Below are positions 8,165 to 17,455 of a stretch of DNA of 64,000 nucleotides, piece by piece. The stretch spans positions 35,386 to 99,385 of the forward strand of contig NZ_JAGGQL010000012.1 in NCBI RefSeq assembly GCF_018613315.1. Reading direction: 5' to 3'. The notes beneath the pieces are model-generated. The model made no database searches. It had not been told where the DNA came from and worked only from the letters and a program-made list of their open reading frames with translations. The DNA comes from Bacillus sp. ISL-37. Lineage in GTDB: Bacteria > Bacillota > Bacilli > Bacillales > Cytobacillaceae. The number at the start of each line of letters is the position of its first letter. Position 1 is the stretch's first letter. A program made the translations under genes and the position numbers.

Positions 8165-9100
8165 CTAATCCTCAAACCTGAATAAATCGCTTGAGAGGTA
8201 TCTTTCTCCTGTGTCACAGGCAATGTAGATGACGACTTCATCCGGCTTTAGGTCCTTGGCGACATTGATGGCGGCGAAGCAGGCGGCTCCAGATGACGGT
8301 CCGACTAGGATGCCTTCTTCTTTGGCCAGTCTTCGTGCCGTTTCATATGCATCTTCATCCTCAATTTTATGGATCTTTTCATATACATCCTGATTGAGGA
8401 TTTTTGGGATGAAGCCTGGACTTGTGCCGACCAGTTTATGCTTCCCGGGCTTGCCGCCGGAGAGCACTGGCGACCCGGCGGGCTCAACGACGTGTACTGC
8501 AAGGTCAGGATACTCTTCTTTTAGAGCCTCGCCCGTACCGGTGATGGTCCCGCCAGTCCCTGCTGTAGCTACGAACGCGCTGAGTGGCTTTTTCAGTTCT
8601 TCCATCGCCTCCATGATCTCTCTTGCTGTTGTTTGCCTGTGTGCGTCAGGGTTCGCTCCATTTTCAAACTGCATCGGCATAAAGCTGTTAGGAATCTCCT
8701 TTACCAACTCTTCCGCCTTTTTGATCGCACCAGGCATTTTTTCGTCGCCAGGTGTCAGCACGACTTCTGCTCCATACGCTTTTAACAGATTGATTCTCTC
8801 TTCTGTCATCGTGTCTGGCATGACAAGAATCGCTTTATAACCTCTTGCCGCAGCGTTCATGGCCAGGCCAATGCCGGTATTGCCGCTTGTGGGCTCAATG
8901 ATTGTAGCACCAGGTTTCAGCTTTCCTTCATTTTCGGCTGAAACAATCATATTGAATGCTGCCCTGTCTTTTACACTTTTGCTAGGGTTGAAGTATTCAA
9001 GCTTTAAGTAAACCGCTGCCCCGTTCTCAGGTGCCAGCCTGTTCAATTTTACAAGCGGTGTTTCTCCAATTAATGAAGCAATATTGTTAACGACTCTCAT
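8165..9100 (-). CDS. ytkP: Cysteine synthase-family PLP enzyme (YtkP / CysK type)
   Basis: 311 residues of the O-acetylserine sulfhydrylase family, a PLP fold II enzyme forming cysteine from O-acetylserine and sulfide. PLP lysine K44 lies in SVKDRAAFN; the substrate loop TSGNTG is at 71-76; GTGGTITG and the C-terminal PSSGAA phosphate motifs are present. The start at 9100 is chosen because AAGGAGG lies just upstream; the longer frame to 9145 includes that site. The neighbour ytlP and the 311-residue length favour YtkP over the main CysK, but biochemistry cannot be told from sequence alone. It diverges from ytlP and ends in a strong terminator next to array A. Confidence 0.85.
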   Translation of the reverse strand: MRVVNNIASLIGETPLVKLNRLAPENGAAVYLKLEYFNPSKSVKDRAAFNMIVSAENEGKLKPGATIIEPTSGNTGIGLAMNAAARGYKAILVMPDTMTEERINLLKAYGAEVVLTPGDEKMPGAIKKAEELVKEIPNSFMPMQFENGANPDAHRQTTAREIMEAMEELKKPLSAFVATAGTGGTITGTGEALKEEYPDLAVHVVEPAGSPVLSGGKPGKHKLVGTSPGFIPKILNQDVYEKIHKIEDEDAYETARRLAKEEGILVGPSSGAACFAAINVAKDLKPDEVVIYIACDTGERYLSSDLFRFED

Positions 9101-9321
9101 GTGATAGCCTCCTTGATCGATATCGACCTGCTTTAGTATTTCCATTTAAGTGAATAATTGATGATAAGCAACTGAAAAATAATGTTAGCTTCTTCTTATC
9201 ATATAAAAAAAGACTATTCCTATCAACTTGTGGGGATTAGAAATGTTCATAAGGAAATTCTGCCAATATTACAAACCATTTGCTACAATAAATTCAAGTG
9301 GACAAGAAAGGGTGTATTTGA

Positions 9322-9897
9322 TTGACGGGTCAGCAAACACATTATTTCTATGCTCTCGAGATTCCTGGGGAGACAAAAGAAATCCTGAAAGGCAAAATCC
9401 ACAGCCTGCAAGGTGAGTTGCCTTTCAAAACCTGGGTACATCCGCAGGATTTACATATTACGCTCGCATTCCTTGGAAATGCTCCAGAAGCTAAAATACA
9501 GGCTGCCAATGAAGTGATTGACGCAGCACTAAATAACGAAGCATCATTTAAAATGAAAATCAATCATTTAGGCATTTTCGGCCGAAAGGACTCTCCAAGG
9601 ATTTTTTGGGCGGGGCTAGAGGGATCCGCAGAAATGAATGATGTTAGAGATGCTGTGTTTACTGCATGCGTGGACTCAGGTTTTACCCTTGAAACACGCC
9701 CGTTCAGTCCTCATATCACCATCGCCAGGAAATGGGTCGGCGAGGAAGCTTTCACCGCTGACCAGCTTGAGGCAATGAACCCATTTAAAAAAGAATTAAC
9801 TTTTCATGCCGAGAGGGTCGTTTTGTACAAGACTCATTTGGGGAAAAGTCCAAAATATGAACCAATTACACTATTCCCGCTTGCTTCCCGGTCTTAA
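9322..9897 (+). CDS. ytlP: RNA 2',3'-cyclic phosphodiesterase (2'-5' RNA ligase family, ThpR/YtlP)
   Basis: 191 residues of the 2H phosphoesterase superfamily. The two catalytic HxT motifs are H45-I-T47 (DLHITLAF) and H131-I-T133 (PHITIAR), spaced as in LigT/ThpR. These enzymes open 2',3'-cyclic phosphates on RNA ends and can ligate 2'-5' ends in vitro. The start codon is TTG at 9322, after GAAAGGGTG. It heads the run ytlP-ytlQ-ytlR-amyX, all on the plus strand with short gaps or overlaps, suggesting one transcript, though the functional links between the products are unclear. Confidence 0.87.
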   Translation: MTGQQTHYFYALEIPGETKEILKGKIHSLQGELPFKTWVHPQDLHITLAFLGNAPEAKIQAANEVIDAALNNEASFKMKINHLGIFGRKDSPRIFWAGLEGSAEMNDVRDAVFTACVDSGFTLETRPFSPHITIARKWVGEEAFTADQLEAMNPFKKELTFHAERVVLYKTHLGKSPKYEPITLFPLASRS

Positions 9898-9933
9898 TAT
9901 GAATTGGAAGCAGGAATTAAGGCAGGTCAATCT

Positions 9934-10890
9934 ATGGCACAATTAATCAAGCTTCAAGACTATGTATCACGCTATGCCCAGGACATTTACCTTTACCCCT
10001 CAAGATATGTCCGCCTGAAGAAAAAGCAATGGGAGGGCATTAAGGATAAATGGGAAAACGGTCCTGACCAAAATATTGAAGGCTTCATTAATCCACAACA
10101 GGCAGAGCAGCCCAATAATATCCTTCATAAGCTCAAAGGCATCGTGCGACAGCCTGAACCAGTGTATGAGGAGAGTGTTCCTGAGAACCTGGAAGACCAG
10201 GAGAATTTGATGGACGCTGGTTCTTTGAATTCAATCACTAACATAAAAACAATCGAAGAACTAAAACAACATTTCCTCGATGGATTGCTGCCATTCCAGC
10301 TGAAATGGGCCAGCTCGACTTTGACGGAAAGATCATTTATCGCAAAAGAATACAACAATGATCCGACATTAAAATTTTTGCTGCAGCGATTTCCTGATAC
10401 CTTCCTCATTTTATATAAACCTATATTTTTATTAAAAAAAGCGCCGGTCGAGGCGGAGCTAATCATCATCACTCCTGCTGCAGCCTTGTGCATTTCGTTT
10501 ATCGAAGCCGAAGAGGATGCTGCTTATGTCGGATCAAAAGACCGCTTCTGGATTAAGAAAACGAGAAATAAGGAAAAGAAAATCCTTAATCCGTTGATTG
10601 CTCTTAATCGGACAGAGAAAATCGTCAAGACTCTATTTGACATGTACGGTGTCGATCTTCCTGTGCAAAAGCTGCTGATCAGCAGGAATGGATTCTTTGA
10701 CTATCCACTCCAGCCTTATGGCGTGCAATTCATTGAAAAACGTAATTTTGAGGAATGGTTCATGACCCTGAGAGGCATGAAATCTCCATTGAAGCATATG
10801 CAATTAAAAGCAGCACAGGTTCTTCTGCAATACTGCCAGACAACATCCGTCAGAAGGCTTGAGTGGGAAAACAATCCTAAGAGCGAATAA
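9934..10890 (+). CDS. ytlQ: YtlQ-like protein of unknown function
   Basis: 318 residues, soluble and fairly basic, with no clear signal peptide or membrane segment. It is placed by position and length as YtlQ. The chosen ATG at 9934 follows GGCAGG at a suitable distance; a TTG at 9904 in the same frame has no ribosome binding site. A central region (about residues 120-250) with alternating hydrophobic strands and many Lys/Arg is reminiscent of nuclease-like alpha/beta folds such as NERD, but I see no decisive catalytic motif. It lies between ytlP and ytlR in a probable operon. Confidence 0.75.
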   Translation: MAQLIKLQDYVSRYAQDIYLYPSRYVRLKKKQWEGIKDKWENGPDQNIEGFINPQQAEQPNNILHKLKGIVRQPEPVYEESVPENLEDQENLMDAGSLNSITNIKTIEELKQHFLDGLLPFQLKWASSTLTERSFIAKEYNNDPTLKFLLQRFPDTFLILYKPIFLLKKAPVEAELIIITPAAALCISFIEAEEDAAYVGSKDRFWIKKTRNKEKKILNPLIALNRTEKIVKTLFDMYGVDLPVQKLLISRNGFFDYPLQPYGVQFIEKRNFEEWFMTLRGMKSPLKHMQLKAAQVLLQYCQTTSVRRLEWENNPKSE

Positions 10891-10930
10891 AAAATTTTAA
10901 AAACCTAATAAATAGATAAAGGTTGATCAT

Positions 10931-11911
10931 ATGGAGAAGATCTATTTTATCGTCAACCCCAATGCAAAAAACGGGAGCTGCCGGGAGATTTGGAGAAACA
11001 TAGAGATAGAGCTGGGGAGTCTTGAAATACCGTATCTTGCGTTTTTTACAGAGTACCCCGGGCATGCGCAGGAGCTTGCGGAGGCAATTTCCCGTAAGGC
11101 TGACGGCAAACCCGCAGTTATTGTGGCAGTCGGAGGGGACGGTACACTGCATGAAGTGGTAAACGGCGCCGCATCCTATTCAAACGTAACTGTCGGGTTC
11201 ATTCCCGGCGGGTCAGGGAATGATTTTTCAAGAGGCTTTGCAATACCGAAAAAGTCAGTAGATGCTTTAAGTTTGATTGTTGATAAAAGTAAATGCCACA
11301 CCACCGAAATCGATATCGGAAAAATTCAGCATAAAGAATTACAGAAAACCTATTTTATGAATAATATGGGAGTAGGCTTTGATGCTGCTGTCGCGAAGGA
11401 TTCAAATGAGTCCAGGATGAAACAGCTGCTGAACCGTTTTTCACTGGGCAGGCTGGTCTATGTATATATTCTTGTCAGAAAACTGCTTACATTCAGAACG
11501 ATTCCAATAGAAGTGACGATTGATGGCAAAGTGTACAAATACAGCAACGCCTGGTTTGTCACGATTTCGAACCAGCCATACTACGGAGGGGGCATGAAGA
11601 TTGCCCCTGCTGCTCTCCCGGATGACGGAATTCTCGATATCACTGTCGTGCACCGGATCTCGAGATTGAAGCTGCTATTGGTTTTCGTCAGCGTCTTCTG
11701 GGGAAAGCATACAATGTTCCGGGAGGTTGAGCAGTTTACCGGCAAATCGATCACCGTTGAATCAACCGAAGAAGTTCTAGCCCATGCAGATGGTGAAGCG
11801 ATCGGACATACACCGTTGAAAATCCAGGCATGTCCAAAAGTCTTGAAAATTCTATCTGGTAAAAACAATCCAGGGCATACCGAGGAGTTGAAAATGAATG
11901 ATTGCCATTGA
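10931..11911 (+). CDS. ytlR: Diacylglycerol kinase-family lipid kinase (YtlR)
   Basis: 326 residues of the DAGK/sphingosine kinase/NAD kinase superfamily. The nucleotide-binding motif GGDGT is at 68-72 and GGSGND at 93-98; the C-terminal half is the beta-sandwich domain ending in an HADGE-type motif (LAHADGEAIG). It should phosphorylate a lipid using ATP, probably diacylglycerol or a related lipid; B. subtilis has DgkB as the main enzyme, so YtlR's substrate is uncertain. Its last 14 bases overlap the start of amyX, supporting translational coupling. Confidence 0.87.
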   Translation: MEKIYFIVNPNAKNGSCREIWRNIEIELGSLEIPYLAFFTEYPGHAQELAEAISRKADGKPAVIVAVGGDGTLHEVVNGAASYSNVTVGFIPGGSGNDFSRGFAIPKKSVDALSLIVDKSKCHTTEIDIGKIQHKELQKTYFMNNMGVGFDAAVAKDSNESRMKQLLNRFSLGRLVYVYILVRKLLTFRTIPIEVTIDGKVYKYSNAWFVTISNQPYYGGGMKIAPAALPDDGILDITVVHRISRLKLLLVFVSVFWGKHTMFREVEQFTGKSITVESTEEVLAHADGEAIGHTPLKIQACPKVLKILSGKNNPGHTEELKMNDCH

Positions 11912-14048
11912 AAGGGAATTTAACGCCTATCTTGATCAAGTGAACGTTATTACTGTATTGCTTCCTTATTCATATTTTGAAGGAAACTCCAATGAGTTCC
12001 GCCTAAAAGGAGAAGGTGTTGATTTGCCATTGGCAATCCAGGAGAAGGTATTGCTGGAGGATGCAGTAAAATACATTTGCTTTTCGAGTATCAGGCCTGA
12101 GATCGGCAAAACATACGTAATTTTGGATGAACATGGCGGTCAAACGGATCTGCAAATAGGAGCAGTCATCCGAACAGAAGAATTTGACTCATTATTTTTT
12201 TACGGTGGCGATGATCTTGGTGTCAGCTACACACCTGATAAAGCTCTTTTCAAGTTATGGGCTCCTACCGCTACAAAAATAAAGCTCAGGCTTTTCAAGG
12301 AAGATGACCAAAACCGCGAGCTGATCGATATGACTAGGATTGATAAGGGCGTATGGAGCATAGAGGTAGCCCGGAATTTGGAGCTTTACCGCTATTCGTT
12401 CCTGGTATGTATTAATCTTGAGTGGAGAGAAGCTATTGATCCTTATGCAACTGCATTAACGGTCAATGGTGAATATGGCGTCGTGATCGACCCGGCAAAA
12501 ACAGAGGCAGCCGAAATTGATGCCCCGAAATTAAAACGGCCGGTTGATGCTATCATCTATGAAGCTCATATCAGGGACCTGACGATGCACCCGAACAGTG
12601 GAGCTGTAAGGAAGGGAACATACCTAGGTGCAGCGGAAACGGGAACAAAAAGCGCAATCGGAATGGAGACCGGGCTTTCCTACATTAAAAATCTCGGTGT
12701 CACACATATAGAACTCCTGCCAGTTCACGATTTCGAAGGAGTAGACGAACTTGATCGGGCCAGGGACTATAACTGGGGGTATAATCCCGTTCACTATAAT
12801 GTCCCTGATGGGAGCTATGCTTCTGATCCCGGGGATCCTTATAATCGGATCATCGAGCTTAAACAGTTGATTTCTGCGATCCATAGCCAGGGAATGGGTG
12901 TCATTATGGATGTGGTCTATAATCATGTCTACATTCGTGAGGACTCTTCTTTTGAAAAAATTGTTCCAGGTTACTTTTTTCGCCACGATGCACATGGCCT
13001 TCCTTCAAATGGAACCGGAGTGGGGAACGATATCGCCTCCGAAAGGCTGATGGCAAGAAAGTACATCGTTGACTCTGTCATGTATTGGCTGGAAGAATAT
13101 CATGTCGATGGCTTCCGCTTCGATTTGATGGGTATTTTGGATATCGAGACAATGGCTGCTATCAGGAATTCGGTGAATAGCGTGAGTCCTGCCATTTTGA
13201 TCATAGGGGAAGGCTGGGATTTGAATACACCTCTGCCGCCTGATCGGAAGGCCAATATTTCAAACCAGGCAAAGCTGCAAGGAATAGGCCAGTTTAATGA
13301 TTGGTTTCGCGATTCCATTAAAGGCAGTACTTTTAACATTTATGATAAGGGCTACGCATTAGGGAATGATCGCTACCTGGAAGCTGCAAAACAGGTGATG
13401 GCTGGCAGCATTGGAATTGGTAAGCGGAAACATGGCCTGTTTTTGCAGCCGGGACAATCTGTGAATTACATTGAATCTCATGATAACCATACATTATGGG
13501 ATAAGCTGAAAATAAGTGATCCTGACCAGGATGAAGCTATTTTAAAAAAGCAGCACAGGCTGGCTACTTCGATGGTATTACTGGCCCAGGGAATACCATT
13601 TCTGCACAGCGGCCAGGAATTTTTCAGATCGAAAAAAGGAATTGGCAACAGCTACCGGTCTCCCGATGAAATAAACTGGCTGGATTGGGACCTTCGTGAT
13701 GCAAACATGGATAATGTCCAATACGTCAAAGGAATCATCGATATACGCAAATCAAACGAAGCTTTCCGGCTTCCTGACAGTGAACAAATCCGCAGGCAAA
13801 TGGAATTTTTCTCATTACCAGCACGGTTGATCGGATTTTCGCTGAAAGAAATAAAACAAAGTGGACCTTGGGAAAAAATTCTCGTGTTCATAAACCCATC
13901 AATGGATCAGCAGCTTGTGGAACTAACAGAAGATGCGATATGGAGTGTCCTTGCTGACCATGAAAAGGCTTCAGCACAGCCATTTCGCCATATAGAAGGA
14001 GATAAGGTGCTGCTGGAGCCATGCTCGCTGTTTGTGCTGGCAAAATAG
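11898..14048 (+). CDS. amyX: Type I pullulanase AmyX
   Basis: 716 residues, GH13 family, hydrolysing alpha-1,6 branch points in pullulan, starch or glycogen-type glucans. Order: N-terminal carbohydrate-binding or linker region, CBM48-like domain (about 105-200), then the (beta/alpha)8 barrel. The pullulanase signature YNWGYNP is present. Conserved regions: DVVYNH, GFRFDLMG with nucleophile D409, IIGEGWD with acid/base E438, and YIESHDN with D529. There is no signal peptide, so it acts in the cytoplasm on imported or stored glucan. The start at 11898 is inside the end of ytlR. A GC-containing hairpin terminator follows. Confidence 0.92.
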   Translation: MIAIEREFNAYLDQVNVITVLLPYSYFEGNSNEFRLKGEGVDLPLAIQEKVLLEDAVKYICFSSIRPEIGKTYVILDEHGGQTDLQIGAVIRTEEFDSLFFYGGDDLGVSYTPDKALFKLWAPTATKIKLRLFKEDDQNRELIDMTRIDKGVWSIEVARNLELYRYSFLVCINLEWREAIDPYATALTVNGEYGVVIDPAKTEAAEIDAPKLKRPVDAIIYEAHIRDLTMHPNSGAVRKGTYLGAAETGTKSAIGMETGLSYIKNLGVTHIELLPVHDFEGVDELDRARDYNWGYNPVHYNVPDGSYASDPGDPYNRIIELKQLISAIHSQGMGVIMDVVYNHVYIREDSSFEKIVPGYFFRHDAHGLPSNGTGVGNDIASERLMARKYIVDSVMYWLEEYHVDGFRFDLMGILDIETMAAIRNSVNSVSPAILIIGEGWDLNTPLPPDRKANISNQAKLQGIGQFNDWFRDSIKGSTFNIYDKGYALGNDRYLEAAKQVMAGSIGIGKRKHGLFLQPGQSVNYIESHDNHTLWDKLKISDPDQDEAILKKQHRLATSMVLLAQGIPFLHSGQEFFRSKKGIGNSYRSPDEINWLDWDLRDANMDNVQYVKGIIDIRKSNEAFRLPDSEQIRRQMEFFSLPARLIGFSLKEIKQSGPWEKILVFINPSMDQQLVELTEDAIWSVLADHEKASAQPFRHIEGDKVLLEPCSLFVLAK

Positions 14049-14187
14049 GCAGAGTCTCGAATAGTACAGTGTCTGGCACTTATAGATACTCAATAAAAGG
14101 CTTCTGCTTTTGTTTTGATAGCTTTTTCACAATATTAATTTAGGGTCGATGGGGTTGACGTACAAAGCCACTGGGGATAAAATTTAT

Positions 14188-14226
14188 AAGATAGCTATTG
14201 TTTCTATCAATAGCTGTCTTTTTATT
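14188..14226 (+). terminator. Terminator after amyX
   Basis: 13-bp stem AAGATAGCTATTG / CAATAGCTGTCTT, loop TTTCTAT, T-rich tail. Confidence 0.85.
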
Positions 14227-14322
14227 TCCGATAATAGATACAACAACAGTGAATTTTGATTTTATAGAATCCATTTCCGGTTTTGGCATAAGGGAAATAG
14301 TGATAAATGAAGGTGACTAACT

Positions 14323-15096
14323 TTGGAACATTTATTTGGACAGGATTGGGAGATCGTTCCTGCAGGTGGTGCAACCGGTGCCGCTTATTTTGCGCAGCAT
14401 GAAGAACAAAGGCTGTTTTTAAAACGCAATTCATCCCCTTTTCTTGCTGTTCTCTCCGCAGAAGGAATTGTACCCAAGCTTGTTTGGACGAAAAGGTTAG
14501 AAAACGGAGATGTCATTACGGCACAGCAATGGATGAATGGACGAGAGCTAAAGCCCGGGGATATGAACAACGACCGTGTGGCCAAGTTGTTGAAGAAAAT
14601 CCATGCTTCTGAACCGCTTCTTGGGATGCTTACCAGGCTGGGAAAAAGCCCGCTGAAACCCGAGATGTTCCTTTCAGCGCTTAATGAGGAATTGGATGAG
14701 GAGCTTCGCACGAAGCAAGCTGTTATAGATTCATTGAAGTTTTTAACTGTAAACGTTGGCAATATTGATGTGGACGAGAAGGTCGTCTGCCATTGTGATG
14801 TAAATCATAACAACTGGCTGCTTACTGAAGACAACCAGTTGTATTTAATTGACTGGGATGGAGCAATGATTGCCGACCCTGCCATCGACCTTGGACTTCT
14901 CCTGTATTCATATATACCGGAAGAGGAATGGGAGGAATGGCTGGATAAATACGGCATCATCCTGACCGAAAATCTTAAGCACCGAATGAAATGGTATGCA
15001 CTTGCACAATCACTTTCAGCAATCCAATGGCATAAAAACCAGAATCGCATTCCCGAAATGGACAAATGGATTGATTTTTTAAAAGCACTTATTTAA
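14323..15096 (+). CDS. ytmP: YtmP, APH-family small-molecule phosphotransferase
   Basis: 257 residues with the aminoglycoside/choline kinase fold. The catalytic loop HCDVNHNN gives H157, catalytic D159 and N164; the metal-binding DWD is D177-W-D179. The start is a TTG at 14323 after AAGGTGA. Members phosphorylate hydroxyls of small molecules (choline, thiamine, sugars); the substrate here is unknown and antibiotic resistance should not be assumed. The stop is only four bases from the stop of the convergent ytzH, leaving no room for a terminator between them. Confidence 0.85.
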   Translation: MEHLFGQDWEIVPAGGATGAAYFAQHEEQRLFLKRNSSPFLAVLSAEGIVPKLVWTKRLENGDVITAQQWMNGRELKPGDMNNDRVAKLLKKIHASEPLLGMLTRLGKSPLKPEMFLSALNEELDEELRTKQAVIDSLKFLTVNVGNIDVDEKVVCHCDVNHNNWLLTEDNQLYLIDWDGAMIADPAIDLGLLLYSYIPEEEWEEWLDKYGIILTENLKHRMKWYALAQSLSAIQWHKNQNRIPEMDKWIDFLKALI

Positions 15097-15100
15097 ATTT

Positions 15101-15379
15101 TTATGAGAACTGACCGATATCATTTACCCATTGCGACAGCTGACCCTGGTTTGTCTGGATATGCTGTTCCAAGTCAGAGGCATTTACGCCATTTTGGCTA
15201 TACTGATAAACATCCTGAAGAATCGATTTGATGTTGCCGTCAACATTTGTGTTGACCATCAGCGATTTGATCAGGCGTTCCAACTGTTGATACTCCGCAA
15301 CCGAACCGCAGCAGTCAGTTTGCTGGTTGCTTAATATATCCTTTAATAAATTTACCTGGTCATGGTGGCTTAAAGGCAC
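15101..15379 (-). CDS. ytzH: YtzH-like small protein
   Basis: 92 residues, acidic and helical, with a CC pair (residues ~23-24) and no membrane segment. Position opposite ytmP and beside trmB matches B. subtilis ytzH. A GTG at 15388 is in frame, but AGGGTGATC is best placed for the GTG at 15379, giving MPLSHHDQVNLL. Function unknown. It is converged on by ytmP and its 5' leader carries the hairpin described at 15400. Confidence 0.75.
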   Translation of the reverse strand: MPLSHHDQVNLLKDILSNQQTDCCGSVAEYQQLERLIKSLMVNTNVDGNIKSILQDVYQYSQNGVNASDLEQHIQTNQGQLSQWVNDIGQFS

Positions 15380-15399
15380 GATGATCACCCTTTCGTTTT

Positions 15400-15435
15400 A
15401 AAGGAATTCACATATAGATTGTGGATTCCTTTTTG
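15400..15435 (+). terminator. Hairpin/terminator beyond ytzH, probably ending the ytmP transcript
   Basis: Stem AAAGGAATTCAC / GTGGATTCCTTT, followed by TTT on the plus strand. The only upstream plus-strand gene is ytmP, so its transcript would run antisense through all of ytzH before stopping here. On the minus strand the same hairpin sits in the ytzH leader. Confidence 0.6.
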
Positions 15436-15537
15436 TGTTTATGCATCGAGCTGCCAGCCAGGATAAATTTCATCTTGAAAACATATGGGTTGCATGATAT
15501 TGTTTGAAACGAATGAAAATAGTACAGAGGTGTCAGT

Positions 15538-16182
15538 ATGAGACTAAGAAACAAGCCATGGGCTAAAGATAAATTACGTGAGTATTCAAATTTTGTTATC
15601 CACGAACCGGAACAGCACCGTGGAAAATGGGGTCAAGTTTTTGAGAAGGATCAGCCCCTCCACATTGAGATTGGGACCGGAAAAGGCCAGTTTATCACTG
15701 GAATGGCAAAAGCCAACCCGGACATTAACTATATTGGCATTGAATTGCAGGAAAGCGTCATCGTCAGCGCACTGGACAAGCTGATTGAAGAAGATTTGCC
15801 AAACTGCAAACTGATGAACGTAAATGGTGCAGAGCTCGCAAAGTACTTTGAAAGCGGAGATGTCAGCCGCGTTTACTTGAACTTCTCTGACCCATGGCCA
15901 AAAACACGCCATGAAAAAAGAAGACTGACATTCAAGTCCTTCCTTGAAGTATACGAATCGATTCTTGTCAAAAATGGAGAGATTCACTTCAAGACAGACA
16001 ACCAGGGATTGTTCGAGTACTCCCTTGTCAGCTTCTCGCATTACGGCATGAAGCTTAACTATGTCAGCCTCGATCTTCACAACAGTGATTTCGAAGGCAA
16101 TGTTATGACTGAATATGAAGAGAAATTCTCCTCACGCGGCAGCCGCATTTATCGTTGTGAGGTACAATTTCAATCTAAATAA
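15538..16182 (+). CDS. trmB: tRNA (guanine-N7-)-methyltransferase TrmB
   Basis: 214 residues, the usual Gram-positive TrmB length. It transfers a methyl group from SAM to G46 in the tRNA variable loop. The SAM-binding motif [11 protein letters not shown] is near residues 42-52 and the family signature [14 protein letters not shown] near 118-131. The start at 15538 is preceded by AGAGGTG. It is monocistronic, bounded by a strong terminator. Confidence 0.93.
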   Translation: MRLRNKPWAKDKLREYSNFVIHEPEQHRGKWGQVFEKDQPLHIEIGTGKGQFITGMAKANPDINYIGIELQESVIVSALDKLIEEDLPNCKLMNVNGAELAKYFESGDVSRVYLNFSDPWPKTRHEKRRLTFKSFLEVYESILVKNGEIHFKTDNQGLFEYSLVSFSHYGMKLNYVSLDLHNSDFEGNVMTEYEEKFSSRGSRIYRCEVQFQSK

Positions 16183-16188
16183 GTAAAG

Positions 16189-16217
16189 AAGCCGATCGAT
16201 CTGTCGATCGGCTTTTT
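16189..16217 (+). terminator. Terminator after trmB
   Basis: Stem AAGCCGATCGA / TCGATCGGCTT with TTTTT. Confidence 0.9.
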
Positions 16218-16269
16218 GCATGGAAAAAAGATCAGCTAAATTGGAAAAAAATCACGATAATTTCCAGTT

Positions 16270-16382
16270 CGCCAATAAAATTGTGAAAACCGCCAATAAG
16301 AATTTATTTTCGCCAATAAAATCTATTTATCGCCAATAAAAATAAATTTTCGCCAATAAACATGTGAAAACCGCCAATAAAG
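16270..16382. repeat. Array B: six ~20-bp tandem repeats with core CGCCAATAA
   Basis: The core CGCCAATAA starts at 16270, 16291, 16311, 16331, 16351 and 16372 (spacings 21, 20, 20, 20, 21). The remaining ~10 bases per unit are A/T-rich and variable; two of the spacers contain GTGAAAAC. It lies between trmB and ytnP. ATTGGCG, the complement of its core, also appears in arrays C and D. Confidence 0.93.
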
Positions 16383-16581
16383 TTTTTTCTTGTATGAAAA
16401 AAGGCTAGGAAATAAACATAATGATCGAATGAGTAGGTGGAAAATTGTAATTCAGGCTTATTGTTAATGTGGTTGGACCAAAAAATTGTGAAACTGTGCA
16501 AGAAATGAAGCAAAATAAGATGAATTATTTAAAAATTTAAAATCCGAGTGTTACAATCAAGTAAAAAAAGGGGGATGCAAG

Positions 16582-17421
16582 ATGGAAAAGCTTGAGCTTC
16601 GGAATGTTAAACTGGAGTGGCTGAACGGTGGAGTCACTCATCTTGATGGCGGTGCGATGTTTGGGGTTGTCCCGAAACCGTTATGGTCACGCAAATATGC
16701 TGTGAATGACAAAAACCAGATTGAGTTGCGGACAGATCCGATTTTAATCCAGGCCGCCGGGAAAAATTTCCTTGTTGAAAGCGGCATGGGTAATGGAAAA
16801 CTGAATGAGAAGCAAAAACGCAATTTTGGAGTCCTCGTGGAATCAAGTCTGGATTCAGAGTTGGAAAAGCTGGACTTGAAGCCAGAAGATATCGATTACG
16901 TATTGATGACGCACATGCATTTTGACCATGCCTGCGGGTTGACGAAGAATTCAGACGGGGAACTTGTTTCGGTTTTCCAGAACGCGAAAATCATCACTTC
17001 CCAGGGAGAGTGGGATGAGATGCGCAATCCGAATATCAGGTCCAAGAGTACATACTGGAAAGAAAACTGGCAGGGGATTGAACAGCAGGTTGAGACATTT
17101 GAGAAGGAATGGTCATTTGGCCCAATCAAAATGCTCCACACTGGTGGCCATAGTGATGGACATTCAATCCTGATTATTGAAGATGAAGAGATGACAGTCG
17201 TTCACATGGCTGATATCATGCCTACTCATGCTCACCAGAATCCTCTCTGGGTGATGGCGTACGATGATTACCCTATGGATTCGATTTTCGCCAAGCAGAA
17301 ATGGCTGGAATTTGGAATCAGCAAGGAAGCCTGGTTCACTTTTTATCATGATGCGGTCTATCGTGCAGTAAAATTCGATCAGGACGGAAAAATAACAGAT
17401 ACGATTGCGAGAAAAAAATAG
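16582..17421 (+). CDS. ytnP: YtnP, metallo-beta-lactamase-fold lactonase
   Basis: 279 residues. The zinc-binding motif HMHFDHA gives H111, H113, D115 and H116; further ligands are in GGHSDGH and the C-terminal FYHD. B. subtilis YtnP is reported as a quorum-quenching lactonase acting on signal lactones including those of Streptomyces; the same role is inferred here. No signal peptide is visible, so the enzyme is cytoplasmic. The ribosome binding site is AAGGGGG. It follows array B and its 3' end overlaps the minus-strand terminator of ytzB. Confidence 0.88.
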   Translation: MEKLELRNVKLEWLNGGVTHLDGGAMFGVVPKPLWSRKYAVNDKNQIELRTDPILIQAAGKNFLVESGMGNGKLNEKQKRNFGVLVESSLDSELEKLDLKPEDIDYVLMTHMHFDHACGLTKNSDGELVSVFQNAKIITSQGEWDEMRNPNIRSKSTYWKENWQGIEQQVETFEKEWSFGPIKMLHTGGHSDGHSILIIEDEEMTVVHMADIMPTHAHQNPLWVMAYDDYPMDSIFAKQKWLEFGISKEAWFTFYHDAVYRAVKFDQDGKITDTIARKK

Positions 17422-17441
17422 ACCTGCGCTAAGCAGGTCTA
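17412..17441 (-). terminator. Terminator of ytzB (minus strand), overlapping the ytnP stop
   Basis: Stem AGACCTGC / GCAGGTCT; on the minus strand it is followed by TATTTTTT, which is the coding A-run at the ytnP C-terminus. Confidence 0.75.
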
Positions 17442-17455
17442 GATTCCAATCAATA

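Noticed and set aside
9180..9240. CymR-type cysteine regulator site upstream of ytkP
   Set aside because: A GGAATA with nearby A/T bases is seen, but it does not form a convincing CymR box and could be chance.
16270..16382. Possible CRISPR array
   Set aside because: The conserved part is only ~10 bp and the spacers ~10 bp, far below CRISPR sizes, and no cas genes are present. The 52-53 bp arrays also lack unique spacers of constant length.
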